Shown here piece by piece: positions 1 through 7,951 of a DNA stretch of 64,000 nucleotides (positions within the stretch are counted from its first letter, which is position 1; the number at the start of each line of letters is the position of its first letter). The notes below the pieces were generated by a model that saw only the letters and a program-made list of their open reading frames with translations, ran no database searches and had not been told where the DNA came from. This DNA is from Pseudomonas sp. PDM15. GTDB taxonomy: Bacteria; Pseudomonadota; Gammaproteobacteria; Pseudomonadales; Pseudomonadaceae. Made by a program: the position numbers and the translations under genes. The DNA is taken from positions 310,001 to 374,000 of the forward strand of contig NZ_JACVAA010000005.1 of NCBI RefSeq assembly GCF_014851565.1, given 5' to 3'.

Positions 1-453
<453 letters not shown>

Positions 454-686
454 TTAGGTTTGTGCGGCCACTGGGGCCGGGGGTTCGGACGGTGCCTGCG
501 CTCAGGTCGCGCGGCCATCCGATTTGTTGTTGGACATGCCACCCATTGCGGAACTTCGGCGGCGGCAAGTGACTGCATATTCTCCGGATTGCACCTCGTG
601 GTCACAAGCCGCCTGTTTCTCACTTCGAGACATTTCCCTATGCATCTAGGACAATGCCGCCTGCCCCGCCTACCGATCCCGCTGCC

Positions 687-1811
687 ATGCCGACTCTCGC
701 CACGCCCTTCGCCCAGCTCGACCTGATCCGCCAGCCGGAGATGGCTAACGAACCGCTGCAAGCCTTCGACGCCGCCGACGAGTACCTGCTCACCCATGTC
801 CACGAACTGGGCCTGAGCCCGGACAGCCGAGTACTGCTGCTCAACGACGGCTTCGGCGCCCTGGCCTGCTCGCTGGCCGCGCACTGCCGGGTGACCAGCA
901 GCGGCGACTCGCACCTGGGCTACCTGGCCCTGCAGAAGAACCTGGCGCGCAACGGCCTGGCTGCCGACAGCGTGCGCTTCGTGCCGGCCAGCGACAGGGT
1001 GGAAGGACCATTCGACCTGGTGCTGCTGCGCGCACCCAAGACCCTGGCCCTGCTGGAAGAGCAACTGATCCGCCTGCACGGCCAGCTGGCGCCCGGTGCC
1101 AGGGTGATCGCCGGCGCCATGCTCAAGCACCTGCCGCGCAGCGCCGGCGAGTTGATGGAGCAATACATCGGCCCGCTGCAGGCTTCGCTGGCGGTGAAGA
1201 AGGCGCGCCTGCTGACGGCCACGGTCGAAGCCAGGCCGGCGCCGACTTCGCCCTACCCGACCCGCTACCGGCTCGACAAGCCGGCGCTGGAGCTGGTCAA
1301 TCATGCCAACGTGTTCTGCCGCGAGGGCCTGGACATAGGCACCCGCGCCTTCCTGCCGCATCTGCCGAAGCGACTGACAGCACAGCGGGTGGCCGACCTC
1401 GGCTGCGGCAATGGCGTGCTGGCCATCGCCTATGCCCTGGCCAACCCCGAGGCCGAACTGACCCTGGTGGACGAGTCCTATATGGCCGTGCAGTCCGCCG
1501 AGCAGAACTGGCGCGCGGCGCTGGGCCAGCGCCCGGCCTCCTTCCGCGCCGCCGATGGCCTGGCCGATCAGCCCGCCGACTCGCTCGACCTGGTGCTGTG
1601 CAACCCGCCCTTCCACCAGCAGCAGGTGGTCGGCGACTTCCTCGCCTGGCGCATGTTCCAGCAGGCCCGCGCGGCGCTGGTCACCGGCGGCGAGCTGTGG
1701 ATAGTCGGCAACCGCCACCTGGGCTACCACGCCAAGCTCAAGCGCCTGTTCCGCGGCGTCGAGCAGGTCGCGGCCAATCCCAAGTTCGTGGTGCTCAAAG
1801 CCACCAAGTAG
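687..1811 (+). CDS. rlmG: 23S rRNA (guanine(1835)-N(2))-methyltransferase RlmG
   Basis: A 374-residue class I SAM-dependent methyltransferase of the RlmG/RsmC type, which methylates G1835 of 23S rRNA. The N-terminal half (LQAFDAADEYLL and a degenerate Rossmann fold) is the inactive duplicated domain. The C-terminal half carries the SAM-binding LGCGNG (residues 238-243) and the N2-guanine signature NPPF (306-309). The ATG at 687 is preferred over the in-frame ATG at 654 because the protein then begins MPTLATPFAQLDLIRQPE, as in other pseudomonads. It stands alone, upstream of cioA, with no obvious operon partner. Confidence 0.9.
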   Translation: MPTLATPFAQLDLIRQPEMANEPLQAFDAADEYLLTHVHELGLSPDSRVLLLNDGFGALACSLAAHCRVTSSGDSHLGYLALQKNLARNGLAADSVRFVPASDRVEGPFDLVLLRAPKTLALLEEQLIRLHGQLAPGARVIAGAMLKHLPRSAGELMEQYIGPLQASLAVKKARLLTATVEARPAPTSPYPTRYRLDKPALELVNHANVFCREGLDIGTRAFLPHLPKRLTAQRVADLGCGNGVLAIAYALANPEAELTLVDESYMAVQSAEQNWRAALGQRPASFRAADGLADQPADSLDLVLCNPPFHQQQVVGDFLAWRMFQQARAALVTGGELWIVGNRHLGYHAKLKRLFRGVEQVAANPKFVVLKATK

Positions 1812-1858
1812 CCGCCCGAGTGGTGCTGCAGACCTGCAGAGAGAGGCCGCCGAGTCAC

Positions 1859-1883
1859 TGCGACAAATTGCCCAATGCGACAA
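1859..1883 (+). promoter_or_regulatory. Direct repeat TGCGACAA x2, candidate RoxR/RegA-type site
   Basis: Two exact copies of TGCGACAA begin at 1859 and 1876, 17 bases apart, 70-95 bases before cioA. RoxR, the PrrA/RegA relative in Pseudomonas, is known to activate cioAB and RegA-type sites contain GCGNC half-sites. That link is inference; only the repeat is seen. Confidence 0.4.
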
Positions 1884-1920
1884 TCCGCCGGCTACGACCG
1901 CAGCGGCAGAGCGCGGATGA

Positions 1921-1934
1921 TTGACCCAGATCAA
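1921..1934. promoter_or_regulatory. ANR/FNR-type box before cioA
   Basis: TTGACCCAGATCAA matches the ANR/FNR consensus TTGAT-N4-ATCAA at nine of ten specified positions. It ends 18 bases before the cioA start codon, where binding would block rather than activate transcription. This fits the known ANR repression of cioAB in P. aeruginosa. Confidence 0.6.
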
Positions 1935-1952
1935 TCTCCGGAGTGGCCATTC

Positions 1953-3401
1953 ATGCTCGGCCTCGATGCACTGGAACTGGCGCGAATCCAGTTCGCCTTC
2001 ACCGTGTCCTTCCACATCATCTTCCCCGCCATCTCCATCGGCCTGGCCAGTTACCTAGCCGTGCTCGAAGGCCTGTGGCTGAAGACCAGCAAGGAGGTCT
2101 ACTACGACCTCTACCGCTTCTGGCTGCAGATCTTCGCCGTGACCTTCGGCATGGGCGTGGTCTCCGGGGTGGTGATGAGCTACCAGTTCGGCACCAACTG
2201 GAGCCAGCTGTCCACGGCGGCCGGCAGCATCATGGGGCCGTTGCTGACGTACGAGGTGCTCACCGCGTTCTTCCTCGAAGCCGGCTTCCTGGGGATCATG
2301 TTGTTCGGCCTGAACAAGGTCGGCCGCGGCCTGCACTTCTTCGCCACCCTGATGGTGGCCATCGGCACGCTGATCTCGACCTTCTGGATCCTCTCCTCGA
2401 ACAGCTGGATGCACACCCCGCAGGGCTTCACACTGGTGGACGGCGTGTTCACCCCGGATTCCTGGTGGGACATCGTGTTCAACCCGTCCTTCCCCTATCG
2501 CCTGGCGCACATGGCGGTGGCAGCGTTCCTCAGCACCGCCTTCGTGGTCGGCGGCACCGCGGCCTGGCACCTGCTCAAGGGCAAGCGCGACCCGGCCACC
2601 CGCATGATGTTCTCCATGGCCCTGTGGATGGCGCTGATCGTCGCGCCGATCCAGGCCGTGATCGGCGACTTCCACGGCCTCAACACCCTCAAGTACCAGC
2701 CGGCCAAGGTGGCTGCGATGGAGGGCCACTGGGAAACCGAGAAGGGCGTGCCGCTGCTGCTGTTCGGCATTCCCGACATGCAGGAAGAGACCACCAAATA
2801 CGCCATCGGCGTGCCGCGCCTGGCCAGCCTGATCCTCACCCACGAGCTCGACGGCGAGATCAAGGGCCTCAAGGAGTGGGCGCCGGAAGACCGGCCGAAT
2901 GCGCTGATCGTGTTCTGGAGCCTCCGCGTGATGGTCGGCCTGGGCCTGCTAATGATCCTCTGCGGCGTGCTCGGCCTGTGGCTGCGCCGCGGCGGCAAGG
3001 TCTACGAGGCCAAGGGCTTCCAGCGCCTGATGCTGCTGATGGGGCCGAGCGGGATCATCGCCCTGCTGGCCGGCTGGGTGACTACCGAAGTGGGCCGCCA
3101 GCCCTGGGTGATCTACGGCCTGCTGCGCACCAGCGACGCCGCCTCCAACCACAGCGCCACGCAGATGGGCGTGTCGCTGGTGCTGTTCGTGGTGGTGTAT
3201 TTCGCCGTGTTCGGCGTCGGCATCACCTACCTGCTGCGCATGATGCGCAAGGGTCCGGTGCTGGGCCTGATCAGCGCGCAGATCGCCGAGCACGGTGGCC
3301 CCGGCCATAGCCGCACGCCGGCACGCCCGCTGTCCGCCTCGGCGGAAAGCGTGGACGACGAAGGGGTCGACAATCTGAGCAACGAGGAGAAACGCCCATG
3401 A
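1953..3401 (+). CDS. cioA: Cyanide-insensitive cytochrome bd oxidase subunit I (CioA)
   Basis: A 482-residue quinol oxidase subunit I. Candidate haem ligands fall at the expected places: His21 (SFHIIFPA), His186 (RLAHMAVAA) and Met327 (LRVMVG). The quinol/haem signature GRQPW is at 381-385. The Q-loop is short, as in the CIO branch of bd oxidases rather than the E. coli CydA branch, so cyanide insensitivity is expected from the family. The ATG at 1953 is chosen for the CGGAG ribosome site at 1939-1943 and because longer starts add residues that overlap the ANR box. Its stop overlaps the cioB start (ATGA), indicating translational coupling. Confidence 0.93.
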   Translation: MLGLDALELARIQFAFTVSFHIIFPAISIGLASYLAVLEGLWLKTSKEVYYDLYRFWLQIFAVTFGMGVVSGVVMSYQFGTNWSQLSTAAGSIMGPLLTYEVLTAFFLEAGFLGIMLFGLNKVGRGLHFFATLMVAIGTLISTFWILSSNSWMHTPQGFTLVDGVFTPDSWWDIVFNPSFPYRLAHMAVAAFLSTAFVVGGTAAWHLLKGKRDPATRMMFSMALWMALIVAPIQAVIGDFHGLNTLKYQPAKVAAMEGHWETEKGVPLLLFGIPDMQEETTKYAIGVPRLASLILTHELDGEIKGLKEWAPEDRPNALIVFWSLRVMVGLGLLMILCGVLGLWLRRGGKVYEAKGFQRLMLLMGPSGIIALLAGWVTTEVGRQPWVIYGLLRTSDAASNHSATQMGVSLVLFVVVYFAVFGVGITYLLRMMRKGPVLGLISAQIAEHGGPGHSRTPARPLSASAESVDDEGVDNLSNEEKRP

Positions 3402-4402
3402 GCATCGACCTGCCGCTGATCTGGGCCGGGGTGATCGCCTTCGGCATCTTCATGTACGTGGTGATGGATGGCTTCGACCTGGGGATCGGCATCCTCTACC
3501 CGTTCTTCCGCGACAAGGACGAGCGCGACGCCATGATGAACACCGTGGCGCCGATCTGGGACGGTAACGAGACCTGGCTGGTGCTGGGCGGCGCCGGGTT
3601 GTTCGCCGCCTTCCCGCTGGCTTACTCGGTGGTGCTCACGGCGCTGTACCTGCCGCTGGTGATCATGCTGATCGCGTTGATCTTCCGCGGCGTGGCCTTC
3701 GAGTTCCGCTTCAAGGCCAAGCGCACCCGCCATGTGTGGGACGCCGCCTTCATCTGGGGCTCCATCGTCGCCACCTTCGCCCAGGGCGTGGTGCTGGGCG
3801 CCTTTATCGAGGGCATCAAGGTGGAGAACCGCGCCTTCGCCGGCGGCCCGTTCGACTGGCTGGCGCCCTTCCCGCTGTTCTGCGGCGCCGGCCTGGTGGT
3901 CGGCTACGCCATGCTCGGCTGCGCCTGGCTGCTGATGAAGACCGAGGGCAAGCTGCGCCACAAGATGTACAAGCTGATGCTGCCGCTGACCTGCCTGCAG
4001 CTGGTGTTCATCGCCGCCGTGAGCATCTGGACACCGCTGGCCCACGAGAGCATCGCCCAGCGCTGGTTCACCCTGCCCAACCTGTTCTACTTCATGCCGG
4101 TGCCAACCCTGGTGGCGGTGACCATCCTTGGCATCGTCCGCGCCGTGCACCTGAAAATCGACTGGCAGCCGTTCGTGCTGACTCTGGCGCTGATCGCCCT
4201 GGCCTACACCGGCCTGGCCATCAGCCTGTGGCCGAACATCATCCCGCCGTCGGTGAGTATCTGGGAGGCCTCGGCGCCCGCCAGCAGCCAGGCCTTCGCC
4301 CTGGTCGGCGTGGTCATGATGGTGCCGATCATCCTGATCTACACCGCCTACAGCTACTGGGTGTTCCGCGGCAAGGTGGTGGTCGGCGAGGGGTATCACT
4401 AG
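3398..4402 (+). CDS. cioB: Cyanide-insensitive cytochrome bd oxidase subunit II (CioB)
   Basis: A 334-residue CydB-family membrane protein with the usual N-terminus (VIAFGIFMYVVMDGFDLGIGIL) and the conserved WDGNETWLV segment. It pairs with CioA to form the haem-bd quinol oxidase of the inner membrane. It overlaps cioA by four bases and is followed immediately, with no gap, by a 40-codon gene that probably encodes the third small subunit. Confidence 0.93.
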   Translation: MSIDLPLIWAGVIAFGIFMYVVMDGFDLGIGILYPFFRDKDERDAMMNTVAPIWDGNETWLVLGGAGLFAAFPLAYSVVLTALYLPLVIMLIALIFRGVAFEFRFKAKRTRHVWDAAFIWGSIVATFAQGVVLGAFIEGIKVENRAFAGGPFDWLAPFPLFCGAGLVVGYAMLGCAWLLMKTEGKLRHKMYKLMLPLTCLQLVFIAAVSIWTPLAHESIAQRWFTLPNLFYFMPVPTLVAVTILGIVRAVHLKIDWQPFVLTLALIALAYTGLAISLWPNIIPPSVSIWEASAPASSQAFALVGVVMMVPIILIYTAYSYWVFRGKVVVGEGYH

Positions 4403-4525
4403 ATGAACCAGAGCAAACCACCACTGGCCCAGCGCCTGGCCTGGTTCGCCGCCCTGTGGCTGGGCGGCGTGCTGGCCGTGGGCATCCTCGCTTACGCCAT
4501 CAAGTGGGGCATGGGCCTGGCCTGA
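4403..4525 (+). CDS. DUF2474-type small membrane protein, CydX-like bd-oxidase subunit
   Basis: A 40-residue protein (begins MNQSKPPLAQRLAWFAALWL) with a single predicted membrane helix from about residue 13 to 36. The ATG directly follows the cioB stop codon (tagATG), so it is almost surely translated with cioB. Size, position and topology match DUF2474, a family of small proteins encoded after bd-type oxidases; CydX of E. coli is the functional analogue and stabilises the haems. I infer a similar role. It is easily missed by gene callers. Confidence 0.75.
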   Translation: MNQSKPPLAQRLAWFAALWLGGVLAVGILAYAIKWGMGLA

Positions 4526-4532
4526 ACCTGCT

Positions 4533-4558
4533 GGTGGATAAGCAGTGCGTTATCCACC
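4533..4558. repeat. REP-like inverted repeat GGTGGATAA...TTATCCACC
   Basis: Nine-base arms (4533-4541 and 4550-4558) enclose an eight-base loop, followed by CTAC. This resembles palindromic intergenic repeats common in Pseudomonas. It follows the cioAB operon and may also act as a weak transcription stop. A related palindrome lies at 4639-4670. Confidence 0.55.
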
Positions 4559-4594
4559 CTACAGAAGCTGGCCCCATGCGGAGCCGCCACCAAT

Positions 4595-4613
4595 TCGGCA
4601 TCGGCCTGAACGC
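4595..4613. repeat. 19-bp duplicate of the 3' coding end of the DUF3703 gene
   Basis: TCGGCATCGGCCTGAACGC at 4595-4613 is repeated exactly at 4766-4784 inside the DUF3703 gene, in the same orientation. It lies between two REP-like palindromes, so it may be the remnant of an element-associated tail duplication. Confidence 0.6.
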
Positions 4614-4638
4614 TCGAATTCGTGACCACCTCACGTAG

Positions 4639-4670
4639 GGTGGCCTCGCCCGCGCAGCGGGCAGCCCACC
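4639..4670. repeat. REP-like nested inverted repeat
   Basis: GGTGG...CCACC enclose inner arms GCCCGC and GCGGGC around a short loop. The preceding GTAG matches, in inverse orientation, the CTAC that follows the palindrome at 4533, as in two-unit REP clusters. Confidence 0.5.
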
Positions 4671-4733
4671 ACCGGCGCGGCTGGTGTACTGCCGGCGGCG
4701 AGTATCCTCCCCCACCGCCAGATCGCCCGAGTC

Positions 4734-5069
4734 TCACTCCAGCAGACGCCGCAGCTCCTCACTGATCGGCATCGGCCTGAACGCGCTGACCCGCGCTCGC
4801 CCGCTATTGCCCAGCGGCACCCAGATCCGCGAAAACAACAGCGCGGCGAGGATGCGCGGCAGCTGCCCCACCACCTCGCGCCAATCACCTAGCTGCCAGC
4901 CGGCACGCAGCATCAGCCAGTGCGCGCGGGCATGCGGCAGCGACAGGCGCTGGCCGAGGATATGCGCCCGTTCCAGCCAGACCAGGGCTACGCTCGGCTC
5001 GCCCCTTCCCAGCGCCATCTCGGCCTCATCAAAGGCCTGGCGCAGCGCCGACTCCAGCTCAGTGCGCAT
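4734..5069 (-). CDS. DUF3703 family protein
   Basis: A small (111-residue) soluble, helix-rich protein beginning MRTELESALRQAFDEAE, with the DUF3703 core VWLERAHILGQ and WLMLRAGWQLGDWREVVGQLPR. The family has no assigned function, but as I recall it is regularly encoded beside small CDF transporters and MerR regulators, as here. It is the second gene of the transporter operon and overlaps the transporter's 3' end by 11 bases. The ATG at 5069 is favoured over one at 5096 because it limits the overlap and has AAGGA upstream. A role in metal handling is inferred only from context. Confidence 0.75.
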   Translation of the reverse strand: MRTELESALRQAFDEAEMALGRGEPSVALVWLERAHILGQRLSLPHARAHWLMLRAGWQLGDWREVVGQLPRILAALLFSRIWVPLGNSGRARVSAFRPMPISEELRRLLE

Positions 5070-5691
5070 GGCCGTGACCATCCTTAAGCTCACCATCGGC
5101 CTGACGCAGCACCTGCACCGCGGCAGTAATGGCCAAGGTAGCCATGATGGCGGCGACTATCAGGTCCGGCCAGGCGCTGCCGGTGCCGAACACCCCCAGC
5201 GCCGCGGCCAGCACGGCCAGGTTGCCCAGAGCATCGTTACGGGTGCACAACCAGACGCTGCGCATATTGCTGTCGCCCTCGCGGTAGGCGTACAGCAGCG
5301 CCGCCACGCCGACGTTGGCCAGCAACGCCAGACCACCCACCACGCCCATGGTCGGTGCGCTCGGCACCTCGCCCTGCCACCAGTGCCACAACGCCGCTCC
5401 CAGCACGCCGAGGCCGAACAGCAGCATGCTCGCCGCCTTGAACTGCGCCGCGCGGGCGCGCAGGGCCAGGCTCATGCCGAGTACCCAGAGACTGATGGCG
5501 TAGTTGGCGGAGTCGCCGAGAAAGTCCAGCGAGTCGGCCAGCAGCGAAACCGAACCGGCCTTGAGGCCAGCGCCGATTTCCACCGCGAACATCAGCAGGT
5601 TGATCGCCAGGGCGATCCACAGGATGCGCCGGTAGCGCTTGGAGCGCAGCGCGGCCTCAGGCGAATCGTGATTGCAGCAGTGAGCACCCAT
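5059..5691 (-). CDS. Small cation-diffusion-facilitator (CDF) family transporter
   Basis: A 210-residue CDF-type inner-membrane protein with about six helices and no long C-terminal cytoplasmic domain. The N-terminus is metal-ligand-rich (GAHCCNHD) and the C-terminus ends DGHGHAH. In the TM2 site it has DFLGD, the expected DxxxD. In TM5 it has CTRND, giving Cys where most CDF proteins have His or Asp. It is transcribed from a MerR-type promoter just upstream and lies opposite the MerR gene, so metal-induced efflux is the likely role. Which metal (Zn, Cd, Co, Pb or other) cannot be told from sequence. Confidence 0.85.
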   Translation of the reverse strand: MGAHCCNHDSPEAALRSKRYRRILWIALAINLLMFAVEIGAGLKAGSVSLLADSLDFLGDSANYAISLWVLGMSLALRARAAQFKAASMLLFGLGVLGAALWHWWQGEVPSAPTMGVVGGLALLANVGVAALLYAYREGDSNMRSVWLCTRNDALGNLAVLAAALGVFGTGSAWPDLIVAAIMATLAITAAVQVLRQADGELKDGHGHAH

Positions 5692-5720
5692 TTGGCATCT
5701 CCTCTATCCAGGTGCAGACT

Positions 5721-5751
5721 AGGCTAAACCCTGTAGTCACTACGGAGTCAA
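5721..5751 (-). promoter_or_regulatory. MerR-type promoter/operator with 19-bp spacer
   Basis: On the minus strand TTGACT (5751-5746) and TAGCCT (5726-5721) are separated by exactly 19 bases, the overlong spacer typical of MerR-activated promoters. The spacer holds the near-palindrome CTGTAGTCACTACGG (5731-5745). It drives the CDF transporter and DUF3703 genes. The ribosome site of the opposing merR-family gene (GGAG, 5744-5747) lies inside the same element, so regulator binding could affect its own expression. Confidence 0.8.
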
Positions 5752-5752
5752 C

Positions 5753-6178
5753 ATGGGCAAACCCATCACCATCGGCGTGCTGGCTCGCGACAGCGGCGTC
5801 AACCTGGAAACCATCCGCTTCTACGAGCGCAGCGGCCTGCTACCGGCGCCGCAGCGCAGCGCCTCGGGCTATCGCCATTACCAGGATATGGATATCAGAA
5901 GGCTGCGCTTTATCCGCCGCGGCCGCGAGTTGGGCTTCAGCCTGGAAGAAATCCGCAGCCTGCTGGACCTCGCCGCCCACCCGGAAAGCCCCTGCGCCAG
6001 CGCCGATCAGATGGTCAGCGAACACCTCGACACCATCGCCGCGCGCATCCGCGACCTACAGAACATGCAGGCCGAACTGAACAAGCTGTCCGGTTGCGAG
6101 AGTGGGCATGCCGAGCACTGCCGGCTGCTGGAGGCGCTGGATGATCGCGACTGCTGCATCCCGGCCAAGAAGCATTAA
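5753..6178 (+). CDS. MerR family heavy-metal-responsive regulator (ZntR/CadR-like)
   Basis: A 141-residue MerR protein: winged helix-turn-helix from residue 5 to 40 (IGVLARDSGVNLETIRFYER, GYRHY), a long dimer helix (about 84-112) and a C-terminal metal loop. Candidate ligands are Cys81, Cys115, His119 and Cys123, spaced C-x3-H-x3-C and close to the ZntR arrangement, plus Cys134-Cys135 near the end. This points to divalent metals such as zinc, cadmium or lead rather than copper(I), but is not decisive. It is divergent from the CDF/DUF3703 operon and shares its operator region. Confidence 0.88.
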   Translation: MGKPITIGVLARDSGVNLETIRFYERSGLLPAPQRSASGYRHYQDMDIRRLRFIRRGRELGFSLEEIRSLLDLAAHPESPCASADQMVSEHLDTIAARIRDLQNMQAELNKLSGCESGHAEHCRLLEALDDRDCCIPAKKH

Positions 6179-6239
6179 CCGAAGGCCGCTAGCGGAGAAC
6201 CCTTGCCGGAACCCTCTCGACTCCCCGCGCCGGCCAAGG

Positions 6240-7625
6240 TCAGGGCCGGGTACGCTCGTAGGCACCCAGATCGCAGACGGCGGTGCCATCACCATCGCCG
6301 TCGTGCGGACGGCTAACGGCACGCTGATCGGTGGACGTACAACTGCCAACCCCGACATCGATGGCCGGACTACCGCGCCGCAACGCGTGAGTCCAGGTCG
6401 CGCCGCTGTTGTCGGCCAGCGGGTAGAGCACCGTGCTCCAGGTCAGCGCATCATCCGTGGGCAGGTCGCTGCTGCAGTTGCCCTGGTCGGTACCCAGCAA
6501 CAGCCCGCGCGCCAGGTAACTGCCGCTGTTGGCACAGTTGGCCGGCACGCCCTCGAGGCGATTGCCGGCAACCAGGCTGTTGCGCAGCACCAGATGGCCG
6601 ACGTTGCTCAGGGCCAGGCCTTCGTTGCCGGCGATGGTGACGTTGACCAGCTTGGCCTGGGCCTGGGCATCCTCCGGATAGCCACTGATGCCGTTGGCCA
6701 GCACGCCGTTGGTGTCGGTGCCGGTGTTGCCGCTGAGGGTGCTGTTGGTCAGGATCAAGACGCCGCCCTTGCGATTGGCGATGGCTGCGCCACCGCCGTT
6801 ATCAATCGAAAGACCCGCGGCGTTGCCCACGAAGGTGCTCCGTGCGACATCCGCATGGCCCTGGTTGTACAGCGCACCGCCCTGGGCGAGATCGGTGTCG
6901 TCGTAGTCGGCAGCGGTGTTGTCGCGGAAGGTGGTATCGCGGACCTGGACAGTCCCCAGGTTGAAGATGGCCCCACCCAGGCCGTAGAAGCCCTGCTTGC
7001 CAATGGACAGGTTGTCTTCGAATAGCGACTGGCTGACGGTCAGGGTGCCGTAGTTGGCAATCGCCCCGCCCTCGCCTTCGATACCGGCACTGGAACGGTT
7101 GCTGACAAAACTGACCTGCTGCACCAGCGCCCGGCCACGGTTGCGCATGGCACCGCCCTGGGTATCGGAAAGGCCGTCGCGCAGCGTGAGGCGGCGCAGG
7201 CTCAACGAGGCACCCTCGACCACCTCGATCAGCCTGTCACCGGTGAGCGGCTCGCCGCTACTGCGGATGATGGTTTCAGCCTGGCCGGCGCCGACGATCG
7301 TTAGCTCACCGCGGACATCCAGATCCCCCCGGAAACACTCGTTCTCATCGGGGTCGGGGTCGGTTTCCTGGTTCCAGATCGGGTCGCTCAGGGTCAGGGT
7401 GTAGGTCCCGCCACGCAGCACGATGCGCGTGGGCCCGGGCGTATGGTTGGCCCGGTAGATGGCCTCGCGCAGCGAGCAGTCACTGACACAGGCGGGATCG
7501 AAGCGGTCAGCCGTTCGGCTCACGGTAATGACGTTCTCTGCCATGACCAATGGCGAACACAGACCCAGGACAAGCACGGCACCAGCGGATTTGGACGCAA
7601 ACATACGAGACTGCCTCTGAGACAT
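6240..7625 (-). CDS. Secreted right-handed beta-helix protein (CSLREA / choice-of-anchor Q type)
   Basis: A 461-residue exported protein. The signal peptide ends near SPLVMAEN. The mature N-terminus has the CSLREAIYRAN motif (CSLREA domain), followed by many parallel-beta-helix repeats of the form GGAI-N-GT-L-V-S-F-N. The C-terminus has PLADNSGATWTHAL, GSPAIDVG and CDLGAYE, typical of the choice-of-anchor-Q family. Such proteins are surface or secreted; function is usually unknown. The ATG at 7625 has AAGG upstream; another ATG at 7604 with AGAGG is an alternative. It stands alone and is convergent with the MerR gene. Confidence 0.8.
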   Translation of the reverse strand: MSQRQSRMFASKSAGAVLVLGLCSPLVMAENVITVSRTADRFDPACVSDCSLREAIYRANHTPGPTRIVLRGGTYTLTLSDPIWNQETDPDPDENECFRGDLDVRGELTIVGAGQAETIIRSSGEPLTGDRLIEVVEGASLSLRRLTLRDGLSDTQGGAMRNRGRALVQQVSFVSNRSSAGIEGEGGAIANYGTLTVSQSLFEDNLSIGKQGFYGLGGAIFNLGTVQVRDTTFRDNTAADYDDTDLAQGGALYNQGHADVARSTFVGNAAGLSIDNGGGAAIANRKGGVLILTNSTLSGNTGTDTNGVLANGISGYPEDAQAQAKLVNVTIAGNEGLALSNVGHLVLRNSLVAGNRLEGVPANCANSGSYLARGLLLGTDQGNCSSDLPTDDALTWSTVLYPLADNSGATWTHALRRGSPAIDVGVGSCTSTDQRAVSRPHDGDGDGTAVCDLGAYERTRP

Positions 7626-7951
7626 GAAGCCTTGTTGGAGACAACTGGTTGCCGGAATGTCTGGACAACAATGCAGGCCCCGGACGTGCCCGCGAACGCA
7701 GGTTAGGTCACCCGCCAAGCACAGCAGGCGGCAGGCTGATCAGTGACCCGCGCGCGGGACCGCTGATCGAGGCCACCGTGCCTTCCGCAAGCGCCTGCGC
7801 GCTCAACCGACTCGCTGGGATGCACGACGACAGCGGTAGCTGCTGCCTGAACCTTGATGATTAGACAGAACACTGACTCGTAAAACTGCAGGATGTTCAC
7901 CTGAAACATCGCCACAGAGCCAGTGATAGGCTCACTGGCCTGTCCGTCGAC
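7626..7951. other. Gene-free interval upstream of the beta-helix gene
   Basis: This 326-base gap should contain the promoter of the beta-helix gene (minus strand), but no convincing -35/-10 pair was found. At 7919-7939 there is a perfect eight-base-arm hairpin (GCCAGTGA/TCACTGGC), just past the stop of the neighbouring lipoprotein gene and without a T-run. Nothing else was recognised. Confidence 0.5.
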
